DNA of 64,000 nt from Bacillota bacterium (GTDB lineage Bacteria > Bacillota > Clostridia > Oscillospirales > Acutalibacteraceae). Made by a program: the position numbers and the translations under genes. The stretch is taken from the NCBI GenBank assembly GCA_023458755.1, contig JAEWYE010000073.1, forward strand, positions 1 through 64,000. Direction: 5' to 3'. This document shows positions 8,287 to 17,527 of this stretch, piece after piece (positions within the stretch are counted from its first letter, which is position 1; every line of letters starts with the position of its first letter). The notes beneath the pieces are model-generated. The model worked only from the letters and a program-made list of their open reading frames with translations. It made no database searches and had not been told where the DNA came from.

Positions 8287-9276
8287 TTATCTGCCCGCTG
8301 CGCTTCTTAGCTTTGCACAAAAGGCGGTAACAAGCAGAGTGGAATTCGCGTTTTGTTCCAGATTTCGCTGCGTCTGAGCAGCAATTTCAATCAATTTCAG
8401 CAGACGGTCTCTTGTCAGACTGCCGCTTAGTTCGGCAGCGCTTTCCTTATCGCCGCTGAGCAAAGTTTCACTGCCTGCCCGAAAAGCGCAGGCGTCCCGA
8501 AAGATTAACAATAGTCTGCCCAATACCGCACGGAATAAATCTTTATCCTTGATGCACGGTGCGGTGAGCTGCAACAGCAGAGCTTCATTCGGAGCAGGAA
8601 CCGCCTTGGCAATTTTGGACGCAAGCTCAATGGCGGCGGTTAAATCTCCGCCGCTCAGGGCGGCAAGCATTTGCCCAATGTTTCCGCCGCATGTTTTTGC
8701 CGCGTCTATAATCTGCTGCTCGGTGGCTTCGGGGAGTTTTTGTTTCACTACGCTGATCGCTTCGTTTTCGCTGACCGTATCCAGTGTAAAAAGCTGTGCG
8801 CGCGAGCGTACGGTAGACAGAAGCGCGGCCGCGGAAACGCAGGTTAAAATAAAAAATACCTGTGCGGGGGGCTCTTCCAATATTTTCAGCAGGGCGTTTT
8901 GTGCCTGCTCTGACATGGTATCCGCACCAATCAGCAGATACACCTTATTAGGCGCTTCATTCGGCTTAATAAAGGCATCACTGCGGATAAAACGGATGAC
9001 TTCCACATGAAAAGAGCGTGCCGCTCCGGTGCCCTCCGCAAGGTAAATATCCGGGTGGGAACCGGCCTTTGCTTTCACGCAGCCGGGGCATGCTCCGCAG
9101 GGCTTTTCCCCCTGACCGGTACAAACCGCGGCGCGGGCCAGAATAGCCGCGAGGGTGCGCTTGCCGCAGCCTTGAGCACCCTCCAAAATGATGGCATGAG
9201 GCAAACGGTGCTCTTCAAAAGCCAGCGAAAGCTGTTCCTTTACCTGCTCGTTGCCCGCAAAACCGTCAAACCGCAT
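8287..9276 (-). CDS. holB: DNA polymerase III subunit delta' (clamp loader)
   Basis: AAA+ clamp-loader subunit of 329 residues. It has a Walker-A-like GAQGCGKRTLAA, the four-Cys zinc module CTGQGEKPCGACPGC, the sensor-region LLKILEEPP and the SRAQLF sequence (SRC-type region). It follows darA by five bases and precedes ricT, the conserved Firmicute order. The start overlaps the AAGG-containing end of darA. Confidence 0.93.
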   Translation of the reverse strand: MRFDGFAGNEQVKEQLSLAFEEHRLPHAIILEGAQGCGKRTLAAILARAAVCTGQGEKPCGACPGCVKAKAGSHPDIYLAEGTGAARSFHVEVIRFIRSDAFIKPNEAPNKVYLLIGADTMSEQAQNALLKILEEPPAQVFFILTCVSAAALLSTVRSRAQLFTLDTVSENEAISVVKQKLPEATEQQIIDAAKTCGGNIGQMLAALSGGDLTAAIELASKIAKAVPAPNEALLLQLTAPCIKDKDLFRAVLGRLLLIFRDACAFRAGSETLLSGDKESAAELSGSLTRDRLLKLIEIAAQTQRNLEQNANSTLLVTAFCAKLRSAAGR

Positions 9277-9281
9277 CTTTT

Positions 9282-9605
9282 TTAAACCTTCTCGTATCTT
9301 TCAACATCAAGCACAAAAATGGTGGAACCGCCGACCGTAACTTCCACCGGGAACGAGGAGTACATGCCGACATCCATGCTGGTTGTGCTTGGCACCATCT
9401 GTGTGCGGCGGCTGCTCTGCTTGGAAATAACCTCAATTACTTTGTCCACCTTGTCGTCATCGGTTCCGACAATAAAGGTGGTATTGCCCGCCATTAAAAA
9501 GCCGCCGGTGGTGGCTAATTTAGTAACGGAAAATCCTTCTCTGGTTAAGGATGCGGAAACCATGCCGCTGTCATCATTGCTTACGATTGCAAGAACTAAT
9601 TTCAT
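9282..9605 (-). CDS. darA: PII-like cyclic-di-AMP receptor DarA (YaaQ/PstA)
   Basis: A 107-residue PII-fold protein. The signature TKLATTGGFLMAGNTTF and the GTDDDKVDKVIEVI stretch are those of DarA/PstA, which bind c-di-AMP as trimers. Effector function in the family is unresolved. Position upstream of holB is conserved. The ATG has GGAGGG six bases upstream. Confidence 0.93.
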   Translation of the reverse strand: MKLVLAIVSNDDSGMVSASLTREGFSVTKLATTGGFLMAGNTTFIVGTDDDKVDKVIEVISKQSSRRTQMVPSTTSMDVGMYSSFPVEVTVGGSTIFVLDVERYEKV

Positions 9606-9694
9606 AAGTATCCCTCCACAATAGTTTCAATATGCTTTCTTCATTTATTCATGAAAGATTTTATCTGTTCTTATGTTTCATCCGGATTCCATTC

Positions 9695-11026
9695 TTATTT
9701 TAGCACTTTTATAGCAAAAAAGCCATACCCAAGCAGGAAGTCGATGACTTCTTTTGTAAGTATTTCTCCCGGCATGACGACCGGAACACCCGGCGGGCAC
9801 GGACAGGCGGCTTGTGCGGCAATTCTTCCCTTAGCCTTATGCAGTTCCACTTGCTCCCAGCCGCCGAAAATTGCCTGACGCGGCGAAACATTCATGGTCG
9901 GCAGGGGCGGCAAAGCCGGATGGTCGGGAAGGCTCGGAGCAGTCGGAAGTGCCTGAATTGCGGCGGACAGGCAGTCAAAATCCGCTTCTGTGTTAAACGG
10001 GGTGGCAATCAGCACTACATGCGAGGCATCGGCATATTCCGGTTCTACCCCGCGTTTGCGGAAAAGCTCCGCCGCGCTTGTGCCGGTCATGCCAATCGAA
10101 GCGGTATTGAGCGTAATTCTGGTTGGGTCAACGATGCCCTGCGGCAGTTGAATGCCGCAGTTGGCGGCAAGATGCTTGATTTCGGCAACGGTGCCCTCCA
10201 GTTTACGGTAGGCTTGCGCTCCGTGCTCACTCAGCCAGGCACGGCTCAAATCCAGCGATGCCATAATCGGATAAGAGGGGCTGGTGGAGCCAAACAGTGC
10301 CATCGCGTCTTTGGCATTGTCCGCAAAACGGGTATCGGCAATGTTGAGCCATGCGCCCCCCGTCAGCACCGGCAGGGTTTTATGCGCGGAACATGCCGTC
10401 ATAGAGGCCCCTAATGTGATTGGGTGCAGATTTTGCGTGGTAAACATCAAATGAGCACCGTGGGCATTATCCACCAGCAACGGCACACCGTATTGCCTGC
10501 ATACGTTGGAGATAGCGGAAATATCGGACAGAACGCCAAAATAATCCGGGCTTGTCAGGTAAACGGCTTTTGCGTCTGGATTTTTTCGAAGCGCGTCAGC
10601 AATGTCCTCGGCACAGATTCTTCCCGCAAGGGAAACGCCCGCATTTTGGCGCGGCAGAACCCAAATCGGCTGCAAATCGAGCAGAGCCATGGAGTTGACC
10701 GCGCTCCGGTGTATCACCCGCCCCGCAATGATTTTGCCTCCATTCGGAGCAGCAAGGCGCAGCATAGCCTGAATGCAGAGCGTACAGCCGCCGCTGGAAA
10801 TCAGCGTTCGTTTGGTTCCGAACAAGGCGGAAGCTTTTTGCTCTGCCTGTAAAATAGCACCGTCTGCCTCAAACAGACTGTCCGTGTCGGGCAGTTCGGT
10901 AAAATCCAGCTTCAGCAAGTCCTGCGGGAGCGCGCCCGCAGCGCATTTGTGCCCCGGAGTATGGAACGACGCACGGTTACACTTTTTATGATTGATTAAA
11001 GCGGTATACAAAGGGGTATCGGACAT
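9695..11026 (-). CDS. Orn/Lys/Arg decarboxylase family protein (YaaO-like), PLP-dependent
   Basis: Fold-type I PLP enzyme of 443 residues decarboxylating a basic amino acid, feeding polyamine synthesis. Visible features: SFHTPGHKC near the N-terminus, ISSGGCTLCIQAML, and the probable PLP lysine in CSAHKTLPVLTGG. The C-terminal domain contains CPPGVPVVMPGE, typical of the family. The ATG at 11026 has AAGGAGCC four bases upstream and is preferred over an ATG at 11053 that overlaps the preceding stop. Substrate cannot be read from sequence. In Bacillus tmk separates this gene from darA; here tmk is absent. Confidence 0.9.
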   Translation of the reverse strand: MSDTPLYTALINHKKCNRASFHTPGHKCAAGALPQDLLKLDFTELPDTDSLFEADGAILQAEQKASALFGTKRTLISSGGCTLCIQAMLRLAAPNGGKIIAGRVIHRSAVNSMALLDLQPIWVLPRQNAGVSLAGRICAEDIADALRKNPDAKAVYLTSPDYFGVLSDISAISNVCRQYGVPLLVDNAHGAHLMFTTQNLHPITLGASMTACSAHKTLPVLTGGAWLNIADTRFADNAKDAMALFGSTSPSYPIMASLDLSRAWLSEHGAQAYRKLEGTVAEIKHLAANCGIQLPQGIVDPTRITLNTASIGMTGTSAAELFRKRGVEPEYADASHVVLIATPFNTEADFDCLSAAIQALPTAPSLPDHPALPPLPTMNVSPRQAIFGGWEQVELHKAKGRIAAQAACPCPPGVPVVMPGEILTKEVIDFLLGYGFFAIKVLK

Positions 11027-11049
11027 GGAAGGCTCCTTTTGCGTTTCAT

Positions 11050-12150
11050 TCATTTTAAAAACAGCTTTTGGAATAATGTCACTGCCTGTTCGGCACTGTA
11101 ACCGCCGGAAACGCTGGCGTAATGCTTCAGATTTACAAGACGGGGGCGATAACTTTCAATTTGCTCTTTACTCATTTTTATCTTACCGGTATCACTCAGG
11201 CGGACGATAACCGGTTCCAGGTCCTCAATTCCGCAATTCAACAGGGAGAACAGCTCCGCTGCCCGTGTGGGATTGTGCACTTGTGTGTGGTGAATCAGTT
11301 CGGGCAGAAAAGTGGTACAGGCGCGGCCGTGCGGGATTTGAAAATCTTCGGTCAAAATATAGCCGAACGGGTGCGGGAACGAAGTGCCGGTTGCATTGAG
11401 TACAAGTCCCGCCCACAAAGACGCGTAATAAAGCTGTTGATGCAGGATTTCCGTAATTTCCTCATCGCTTTGCATCAACTTTAAGCCGTTCCACAAAGCG
11501 GGAATGGCCTTTTGTGCGAAAACGGTAATCACGGCACCGCATTTCGGCGATAAGAAGCCTTCCACCGCGTGGGAAAATGCATCCAGCGCAGTGGTGACGG
11601 TCACCGCCTTCGACATGGAATAGGTGTATTTGGCATCCGCAAACGCGATTGCGGCATACAAATTTCCGACCGAACGCTTGCGGCCGTCATCGCAGGTCAA
11701 AACAGCCGCGGCGCTCACTTCGCTGCCGGTTCCGCTGGTCGTGCCGATCAGCACAATCGGGAGAGGACTGTTCGGCCAATTGTAGGAGTAAAAATCGTCG
11801 TCGCCCAGTTCCGGATTTGCGGCAAATACGGCTGCGGCCTTTGCGGCGTCCAGAGGGGAACCGCCGCCGATGCCGACAATAAAATCCGCGTCGAACGCAG
11901 CGGCAAGCTTTCCTGCTTCGCGGCAGGCGGAAAGGAGCGGGTTCGGGCCAATTCCATTGAAAATCTGGTAGGTAACGCCGCAGCTTTCCAGTGCGGCAAT
12001 CAGATCGTCTTGTGCGCCGCTGGCAATAGCGGAATGGCCGCCAGTGACAATCAGGCAGGAGTTTCCAAGTGCGCGAAGCTGTGCCGCGTGGCACTGAACC
12101 GCGTTCGCTCCGCTGATAACATTTACGGGCATATGAAAATTAAAGTCCAT
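11050..12150 (-). CDS. Iron-containing alcohol dehydrogenase
   Basis: Group III metal-dependent NAD(P)H alcohol dehydrogenase of 366 residues. Nucleotide motif IGGGSPLDAAKAAA, IGTTSGTGSE, and metal ligands in TALDAFSHA (Asp and His) plus two histidines 14 residues apart in FPHPFGY...IPHGRA, the spacing seen in FucO-type enzymes. Substrate unknown. It starts 45 bp after an esterase-like gene and runs into the decarboxylase gene, so the three may share a transcript. Confidence 0.92.
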   Translation of the reverse strand: MDFNFHMPVNVISGANAVQCHAAQLRALGNSCLIVTGGHSAIASGAQDDLIAALESCGVTYQIFNGIGPNPLLSACREAGKLAAAFDADFIVGIGGGSPLDAAKAAAVFAANPELGDDDFYSYNWPNSPLPIVLIGTTSGTGSEVSAAAVLTCDDGRKRSVGNLYAAIAFADAKYTYSMSKAVTVTTALDAFSHAVEGFLSPKCGAVITVFAQKAIPALWNGLKLMQSDEEITEILHQQLYYASLWAGLVLNATGTSFPHPFGYILTEDFQIPHGRACTTFLPELIHHTQVHNPTRAAELFSLLNCGIEDLEPVIVRLSDTGKIKMSKEQIESYRPRLVNLKHYASVSGGYSAEQAVTLFQKLFLK

Positions 12151-12195
12151 GGGTAAGCCTTTCTATTTAAATTATTGGATATGCAGCCGAAACAA

Positions 12196-13005
12196 TTAAT
12201 ATGCAAAGTGGAACAGTTCTCCAAGCCACTGCGCACAGAGCGGGAACCAGGTTGCGCAATGATCGTTTTTCGTGTTGACCTCCACGTTGCACATGGATTG
12301 TCCATGACAGCCGTTGGGATAAATGTGGCACTCAAACGGGACATGGCTGCGCTGAAGAGCGGCGGCAAACAAAAGCGTATTTTCCACCGGAACACAGTCG
12401 TCCTCTGCCGTATGCCACAAAAACGCGGGCGGTGTGGAGGAATCCACGTGCTTTTCCAGGGAGAAAAAGTCATTGTATTGCTTTTCGTCATTGCCTGCGG
12501 TCAGGCGGTCAAATGAGCCGCGGTGCGCGAATTCGCCGCCCGTTATGACCGGGTAGCACAAAATCATGGCGTTCGGCTTATTCATGCCGCCCTTTGTATC
12601 CATTTTTGCTTTCAATTCCGGCTTGTCCCACAATGTGCCTGCACTTCCGGCAACATGGGCGCCTGCTGAAAAGCCGCAGACAGCAATTTGATTCGGAAGA
12701 ATGTTCCATTCATCGCTGTTTTTGCGAATCTCCAGAATCGCTGAGGAGATATCGACGAGCGGCTGCATGTTCGCGGCTTCTTCACGTATCGAATAGAAGA
12801 GAATAAAGACATGGTATCCTTTTTCAAAAAACGCGAACGCAGGCGGGTCAGATTCACGGGCGGAAAGCATATTGTAGCCGCCGCCGGGGCAAACTACGAC
12901 GCAGGGGCGCAGCTTGCGATTTGTCATTTCAGGTTCGTCGTCATGCAGATAGCCGATTAATTTTGCGCTGCTGTTCGGGTTCGGACTACAGGTTATTACT
13001 TTCAT
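12196..13005 (-). CDS. Alpha/beta-hydrolase, esterase/acetyl-xylan-esterase-like
   Basis: Serine hydrolase of 269 residues. Oxyanion-hole motif CPGGGYNML near residue 40, nucleophile elbow GFSAGAH (Ser), and late acid/His region AEDDCVPVE and GCHGQS fit the BD-FAE/carbohydrate-esterase group. The ATG at 13005 has GGAG eight bases upstream; a 26-residue upstream extension resembles a signal peptide (LLLLIIILFF) but lacks a ribosome binding site and a mature-domain junction. Cytoplasmic location is therefore preferred, not proven. Confidence 0.8.
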   Translation of the reverse strand: MKVITCSPNPNSSAKLIGYLHDDEPEMTNRKLRPCVVVCPGGGYNMLSARESDPPAFAFFEKGYHVFILFYSIREEAANMQPLVDISSAILEIRKNSDEWNILPNQIAVCGFSAGAHVAGSAGTLWDKPELKAKMDTKGGMNKPNAMILCYPVITGGEFAHRGSFDRLTAGNDEKQYNDFFSLEKHVDSSTPPAFLWHTAEDDCVPVENTLLFAAALQRSHVPFECHIYPNGCHGQSMCNVEVNTKNDHCATWFPLCAQWLGELFHFAY

Positions 13006-13154
13006 AGAAAACGCTCCAATATTCATAAAAAATAAAATTATAATCAATAGTAAAAGTGTAGCATTATTGCGGGAAAACTGCAACTGAAATTATATCTCGG
13101 AATCCGGTAACAATAGAGTTCACAAATAATTTACGAATTTTTAATTCCAGGTAC

Positions 13155-13182
13155 TTGCATAGTGATTAAGATGTGATATAAT
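13155..13182 (+). promoter_or_regulatory. Promoter of the SGNH hydrolase gene
   Basis: TTGCAT (13155-13160), 16 bases, TATAAT (13177-13182). Confidence 0.6.
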
Positions 13183-13228
13183 ATTCAATACTACATAATA
13201 TGATTAATATTAATAGGAGCTGATCGCT

Positions 13229-13945
13229 GTGGGATTAGGGAAACAAATACAGATATATGGAGACTCCATTATGAAAGGCGTACAACTGGATACCGCCAGT
13301 GAACGGTATTATTTGCCGAAAGAAAACAGCTTCGCGCTGTTTCAGGAGGAATATCCCCTGGATATTCATAACAATTCCAAATTCGGATGTACAATTGAGA
13401 AAGGCTGTCAGCAGCTTGAAAAATCGCTGAATAAGGGCCTTTCCTGTGATATGGTACTGTTGGAATACGGCGGGAACGACTGCGATTATGACTGGGAAAA
13501 GGTAGCGGAGAATCCGGAGAAGGAGCACTTGCCCCATACCGAAATTCATACCTTTGAAAAAGTGTACCGAAAGATGCTCTCTATGCTGAAGGCACGCGGT
13601 GTAACACCGATTTTGATGAGCCTGCCGCCGATTGACGCGGAAAAATATCTGAACTGGATCTGCCGTACCGGATTGAGCAGTGAAAACATTTTAAAATGGC
13701 TGGGCGATGTGCAGATGATTTACCGGTTTCAGGAACTGTATTCGAATGCGGTCGTAAAAATTGCGCGAGAGACCAATACCCTGCTGATTGATGTACGCTC
13801 CGTGTTTTTAGACAAGCACAGCTTTAAGAATTTGATTTGTGAGGACGGCATTCACCCCAATCAGGAGGGCCAAAAGCTAATGAAGCAGGTTTTTGAGGAA
13901 TTTACGAATAATTATCTCAATGGCACAACTTCGGCATTTGCGTAA
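13229..13945 (+). CDS. SGNH/GDSL-family hydrolase
   Basis: Esterase/lipase-type enzyme of 238 residues without signal peptide. SGNH blocks: IYGDSIMKG (catalytic Ser), EYGGNDCDYDW (Gly and Asn oxyanion residues) and EDGIHPNQEG (Asp and His). The start is a GTG at 13229 with AGGAG nine bases upstream. The last 69 bp overlap, tail to tail, the end of the alanine symporter gene on the other strand. Substrate unknown. Confidence 0.85.
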   Translation: MGLGKQIQIYGDSIMKGVQLDTASERYYLPKENSFALFQEEYPLDIHNNSKFGCTIEKGCQQLEKSLNKGLSCDMVLLEYGGNDCDYDWEKVAENPEKEHLPHTEIHTFEKVYRKMLSMLKARGVTPILMSLPPIDAEKYLNWICRTGLSSENILKWLGDVQMIYRFQELYSNAVVKIARETNTLLIDVRSVFLDKHSFKNLICEDGIHPNQEGQKLMKQVFEEFTNNYLNGTTSAFA

Positions 13946-15331
13946 ATATAGAGAGTTTTTATGATCACTTTTTAAATTATGGCGTGCCAAATAGCTCTGC
14001 GTTTCCTTTACCACCTCACCGGAAAGCAAAAGCAGCGCTATCAGGTTGGGAATGGCCATAAAGCCGTTGAAGGTGTCGCAGATATTCCATACCAAATGCA
14101 AATCCATGCTGCAGCTCCCCCACGCGACCGCCGCGAAAACCAAGCGGTACGGAACTGCGGATTTTCCGCCGATGATATATTCCAATCCGCGCTGACCGTA
14201 ATAGCACCAAGCAAGCATGGTAGCGAAGGCGAATAACGTAATTGAAATGGAAATGAATGTGCCGCCAAAACGTCCCAGAACGGTCTGAAAGGCAGCTGCG
14301 CTCAAAGCCGCGCCGTCCTTTCCCGTTTGCAGTACATCCGTGCTTAAAATACATAGGGCGGTAAAGCTACACATGACGATTGTATCAATGAAAACCTGAA
14401 AAATGCCCCACATGCCCTGCTCCACCGGCTCAGTGCCGCTGCTGCTGGAATGCGCCATAACCGAGCTGCCAAGCCCCGCCTCATTGGTAAATATCCCGCG
14501 CGATACGCCGCATTTCAGCGCGTTGAGCATCACGATTCCTCCGGTTCCCCCTGCCGCCGCGCGCAGGCTGAACGCCTCACTGAAAATCAAGCGGAACGCG
14601 CCGCCAAGGCTTCGCCAGTTGACCGCCAGCACAAGAACGCCTGCCAGCAGATACCCCAGTGCCATAAACGGCACCAGCTTTTCCGTTACCTTTGCGGTGC
14701 GCTGTATGCCGCCGAACGTAATCATGACAAGCATTGCAGCCAAAACCAATCCTGTAATCTGCGTGTTTGCTCCAAAACAATCCTTCAGCGCCCCGGCGAT
14801 GGAATTTGCCTGCGCCATGTTGCCCATGCCGAGCGAGGCCAGTACACACGCGCCGGCGAACAGTATGGCAAGCGGTTTGCTGTGAATTCCCCGGGATATG
14901 TAGTACATGGCTCCGCCGAGCCATTCGCCTTTTGCATTTTTGATGCGGTATTTCATGCCGAGCACATTTTCCGCAAAAATGGTCATCATGCCCAATACCG
15001 ACGACATCCACATCCAAAAAATCGCGCCGGGGCCACCGATTGTAATTGCCGTCGCAACGCCCACAATATTGCCGGTGCCGATTGAGCCTGCCAGCGCGGT
15101 AGTCAGCGCCTGAAACTGCGAAATACCGGAGGTTCGGCTTCCCTCTTTTTTGGACGCAAATATTTTACCAAGAGTATTTTTTATCCATAATTTACAATGA
15201 GTAATTTGAAAGAAATTTAGACGGAAGCTGAAGTTTGCTCCAGCAAGCAAAATGGCGCAGAGTACCGGCCAACCCCATACAAGCGGCTGGATCCAATTGT
15301 TTATTTTCTCTATCCATTCCAATATTGCCAT
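13877..15331 (-). CDS. Sodium:alanine symporter, AGCS family
   Basis: Polytopic Na+-coupled amino acid importer of 484 residues. Family motifs include LTTALAGSIGTGNIVGVATA, GGPGAIFWMW and TNEAGLGSSVMAHS. The transporter fold ends near VVKETQSYLARH; the last 30 or so residues (KSDHKNSLYL... to the TAG stop) are basic, unlike the family, and are encoded antisense to the SGNH gene. This suggests a shifted stop codon. The substrate may be alanine or glycine. Confidence 0.92.
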   Translation of the reverse strand: MAILEWIEKINNWIQPLVWGWPVLCAILLAGANFSFRLNFFQITHCKLWIKNTLGKIFASKKEGSRTSGISQFQALTTALAGSIGTGNIVGVATAITIGGPGAIFWMWMSSVLGMMTIFAENVLGMKYRIKNAKGEWLGGAMYYISRGIHSKPLAILFAGACVLASLGMGNMAQANSIAGALKDCFGANTQITGLVLAAMLVMITFGGIQRTAKVTEKLVPFMALGYLLAGVLVLAVNWRSLGGAFRLIFSEAFSLRAAAGGTGGIVMLNALKCGVSRGIFTNEAGLGSSVMAHSSSSGTEPVEQGMWGIFQVFIDTIVMCSFTALCILSTDVLQTGKDGAALSAAAFQTVLGRFGGTFISISITLFAFATMLAWCYYGQRGLEYIIGGKSAVPYRLVFAAVAWGSCSMDLHLVWNICDTFNGFMAIPNLIALLLLSGEVVKETQSYLARHNLKSDHKNSLYLRKCRSCAIEIIIRKFLKNLLH

Positions 15332-15388
15332 TGCCCCACACCCTTCGCTTCAAGTCTATTCATGGTACGTGAGGTTCATGCAAAAACA

Positions 15389-15431
15389 AATTCCGTATAA
15401 AAGGCATAAGTGTTGCCTTCTATACGGAATT
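15389..15431 (-). terminator. Terminator of the nadE transcript
   Basis: AATTCCGTATA (15389-15399) pairs with TATACGGAATT (15421-15431), extended by inner AAGGC/GCCTT. On the minus strand TTTGTTTTT follows the stem. Confidence 0.85.
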
Positions 15432-15455
15432 TATTTTTAAATATAAAAATCACTG

Positions 15456-17357
15456 TTAACTCAAGTCTTCAATTTCCTCCAGCCACAGGTGCGCGCTTGC
15501 ATCGCTGGGCATACGAAAATCGCCGCGCGGTGAAAGGGTCACGCTGCCGACTTTTGGCCCGTCCGGCAGGCAGGAGCGTTTAAATTGCTGCTGGAAAAAG
15601 CGGCGGTAGAAAGTGTAGAGCCACTTCTGAATTGTTTCTTTGTCATACTGCCCATCAAAAGCGAGCAGCGCCATGCGGTAAATTTTACTTGGGCGGAAAC
15701 CGAAGCGAAGCATATAGTAAAGGAAAAAGTCATGAAGCTCGTAAGGCCCGACAATATCCTCTGTTTTTTGCGAAATTACTCCGTCCACAGGCGGCAGAAG
15801 CTCCGGGCTGACCGGCGTCGCCAGAATATCTTCCAGAATCTCACGCAGCTCTTTGCCGCCGCTTACTGCCGAGTGGTGTACCAGATGCCGCACCAGCGTT
15901 TTCGGAATGGAACAGTTCACGCCGTACATGGACATGTGATCGCCGTTATAGGTCGCCCAGCCGAGCGCAAGCTCGGAAAGGTCTCCGGTTCCGATTACCA
16001 TTCCGTTGTTCTGGTTGGCTATATCCATAAGCACTTGTGTGCGCTCTCTTGCCTGCGAGTTTTCGTAGGTCACATCGTGTATGTCCGGGTCATGGCGAAT
16101 ATCCGCAAAATGCTGTTTCACCGCCGCGCCAATCGGAATTTCTTCAAAGGTGACGTTCAGCAGGCGGGCAAGCATTTCAGCATTGCTCTTGGTGCGATTT
16201 GTGGTGCCGAAGCATGGCATGGAAATGGCAGAAATCCCTTTGCGGTCAAGCTTTAGGCTGTCAAACGCGCGAACGGTGACTAACAGCGCAAGGGTGGAAT
16301 CCAACCCGCCGGAAAGACCGATTACCGCGTTTTTTGCGCCGGTATGGGAAAGCCGGGTTTTCAGTCCCGTCGCCTGCATGGATAAAATCATCTCACAGCG
16401 CGCGGAAAGGTCCGCGTTATCCACAGGAACAAAGGGTAACGGTGGAAAGCTTCTCGTCAAACGGAGGTCTTTCACTGGGAAGTCGAACAGAATTTCATGC
16501 GCGGTGCCTCGGTTACTCCATGTGGTGGCACGGCGTCGCTCGAGAATTAAGCGCTGTAAATCCACATCCGCCGCCACAAATCCGGTGGTAAACTGCTGGG
16601 ATTCGGCAAGCATGGTGCCGTTTTCCGCAATCAGGTCATGCCCGACAAAGACCATATCGGTAGAAGATTCGCCCTCCCCCGCGTCCGCATAAGCGTAGGC
16701 GGCAAGCAGCCGCGCGGATTGGCTTGCGACCAGCGAATGGCGGTAAGCCGCTTTGCCGATGACTTCATCGCTGGCGGATGGGTTCAGCAACACCGTTGCG
16801 CCGCATTGTGCCAAAAAGCCGGAAGGCGGATTTGCAACCCATAAATCTTCACAGATTTCAACGCCGAGAACCAGCTCGGGTATGGTTTTGCAGCGGAAGA
16901 TCAAACGGGTTCCGAGCGGAACGGCTTGTCCGCAGAAAGAAATTTCGATATCCTCCGGGCCTGGAGTAAAATGCCGGGCCTCGTAAAATTCACAGTAGTT
17001 CGGAATGCTTTGCTTTGGCACAAGTCCTAAAATTTTGCCGTGGTAAAGAACGGCGGCGCAATTATATAAATCGGCTTTCACGGCAACCGGAACACCCACC
17101 ACGCAGACAATATCCAACAAAGCGGTTTCGGCAGTCAGTTCCTCCACCGCTTTTTCCGCTGCAGTAATCAACGTGCTGTCGCGGAATAAATCACCGCAGG
17201 TGTAGGCTGTTATACAAAGCTCCGGGAACACAATAGCGCCGACCTGTTCAGCCGCCGCGTCTTTTATGATCGATAAAACCGCGTCTTTGTTGTGTTCACA
17301 GTCCGCCACTCGAATTGATGGGGTCGCGGATGCCAGTTTAAAAAATCCGTCTTTCAT
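15456..17357 (-). CDS. nadE: Glutamine-dependent NAD+ synthetase
   Basis: Two-domain enzyme of 633 residues making NAD+ from deamido-NAD+, ATP and glutamine. N-terminal nitrilase-type glutaminase: catalytic Glu in FPELCITAYTCGDL, Lys in VPKQSIPNY, Cys in EICEDLWVANPP. C-terminal synthetase: P-loop IGLSGGLDSTLAL and GTGDLSELALGW. The ATG has AAGGAG ten bases upstream. A TATAAT at 17440-17435 (minus) could be its -10 box, without a clear -35. Own terminator downstream. Confidence 0.96.
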   Translation of the reverse strand: MKDGFFKLASATPSIRVADCEHNKDAVLSIIKDAAAEQVGAIVFPELCITAYTCGDLFRDSTLITAAEKAVEELTAETALLDIVCVVGVPVAVKADLYNCAAVLYHGKILGLVPKQSIPNYCEFYEARHFTPGPEDIEISFCGQAVPLGTRLIFRCKTIPELVLGVEICEDLWVANPPSGFLAQCGATVLLNPSASDEVIGKAAYRHSLVASQSARLLAAYAYADAGEGESSTDMVFVGHDLIAENGTMLAESQQFTTGFVAADVDLQRLILERRRATTWSNRGTAHEILFDFPVKDLRLTRSFPPLPFVPVDNADLSARCEMILSMQATGLKTRLSHTGAKNAVIGLSGGLDSTLALLVTVRAFDSLKLDRKGISAISMPCFGTTNRTKSNAEMLARLLNVTFEEIPIGAAVKQHFADIRHDPDIHDVTYENSQARERTQVLMDIANQNNGMVIGTGDLSELALGWATYNGDHMSMYGVNCSIPKTLVRHLVHHSAVSGGKELREILEDILATPVSPELLPPVDGVISQKTEDIVGPYELHDFFLYYMLRFGFRPSKIYRMALLAFDGQYDKETIQKWLYTFYRRFFQQQFKRSCLPDGPKVGSVTLSPRGDFRMPSDASAHLWLEEIEDLS

Positions 17358-17470
17358 TTCGGTTAATCTCCTTGCTTGCAGCAGTCTTCGCAGTATGCGT
17401 CGAGTTACTGCATTCTGTTTACATTCGTTTTTGGATTATAGCCCGTTAATTTTAGAAAACATCCAAGAAA

Positions 17471-17507
17471 CAGGCGTAAAACCTCTGATTTATGGATTTT
17501 ACACCTG
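17471..17507 (-). terminator. Probable terminator after the first flippase-like gene
   Basis: CAGGCGTAAAA and TTTTACACCTG pair with one mismatch around a 15-nt loop; on the minus strand the stem is followed by TTTCTT. Confidence 0.5.
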
Positions 17508-17527
17508 TAGATTGGTCTTGCTTTAAA

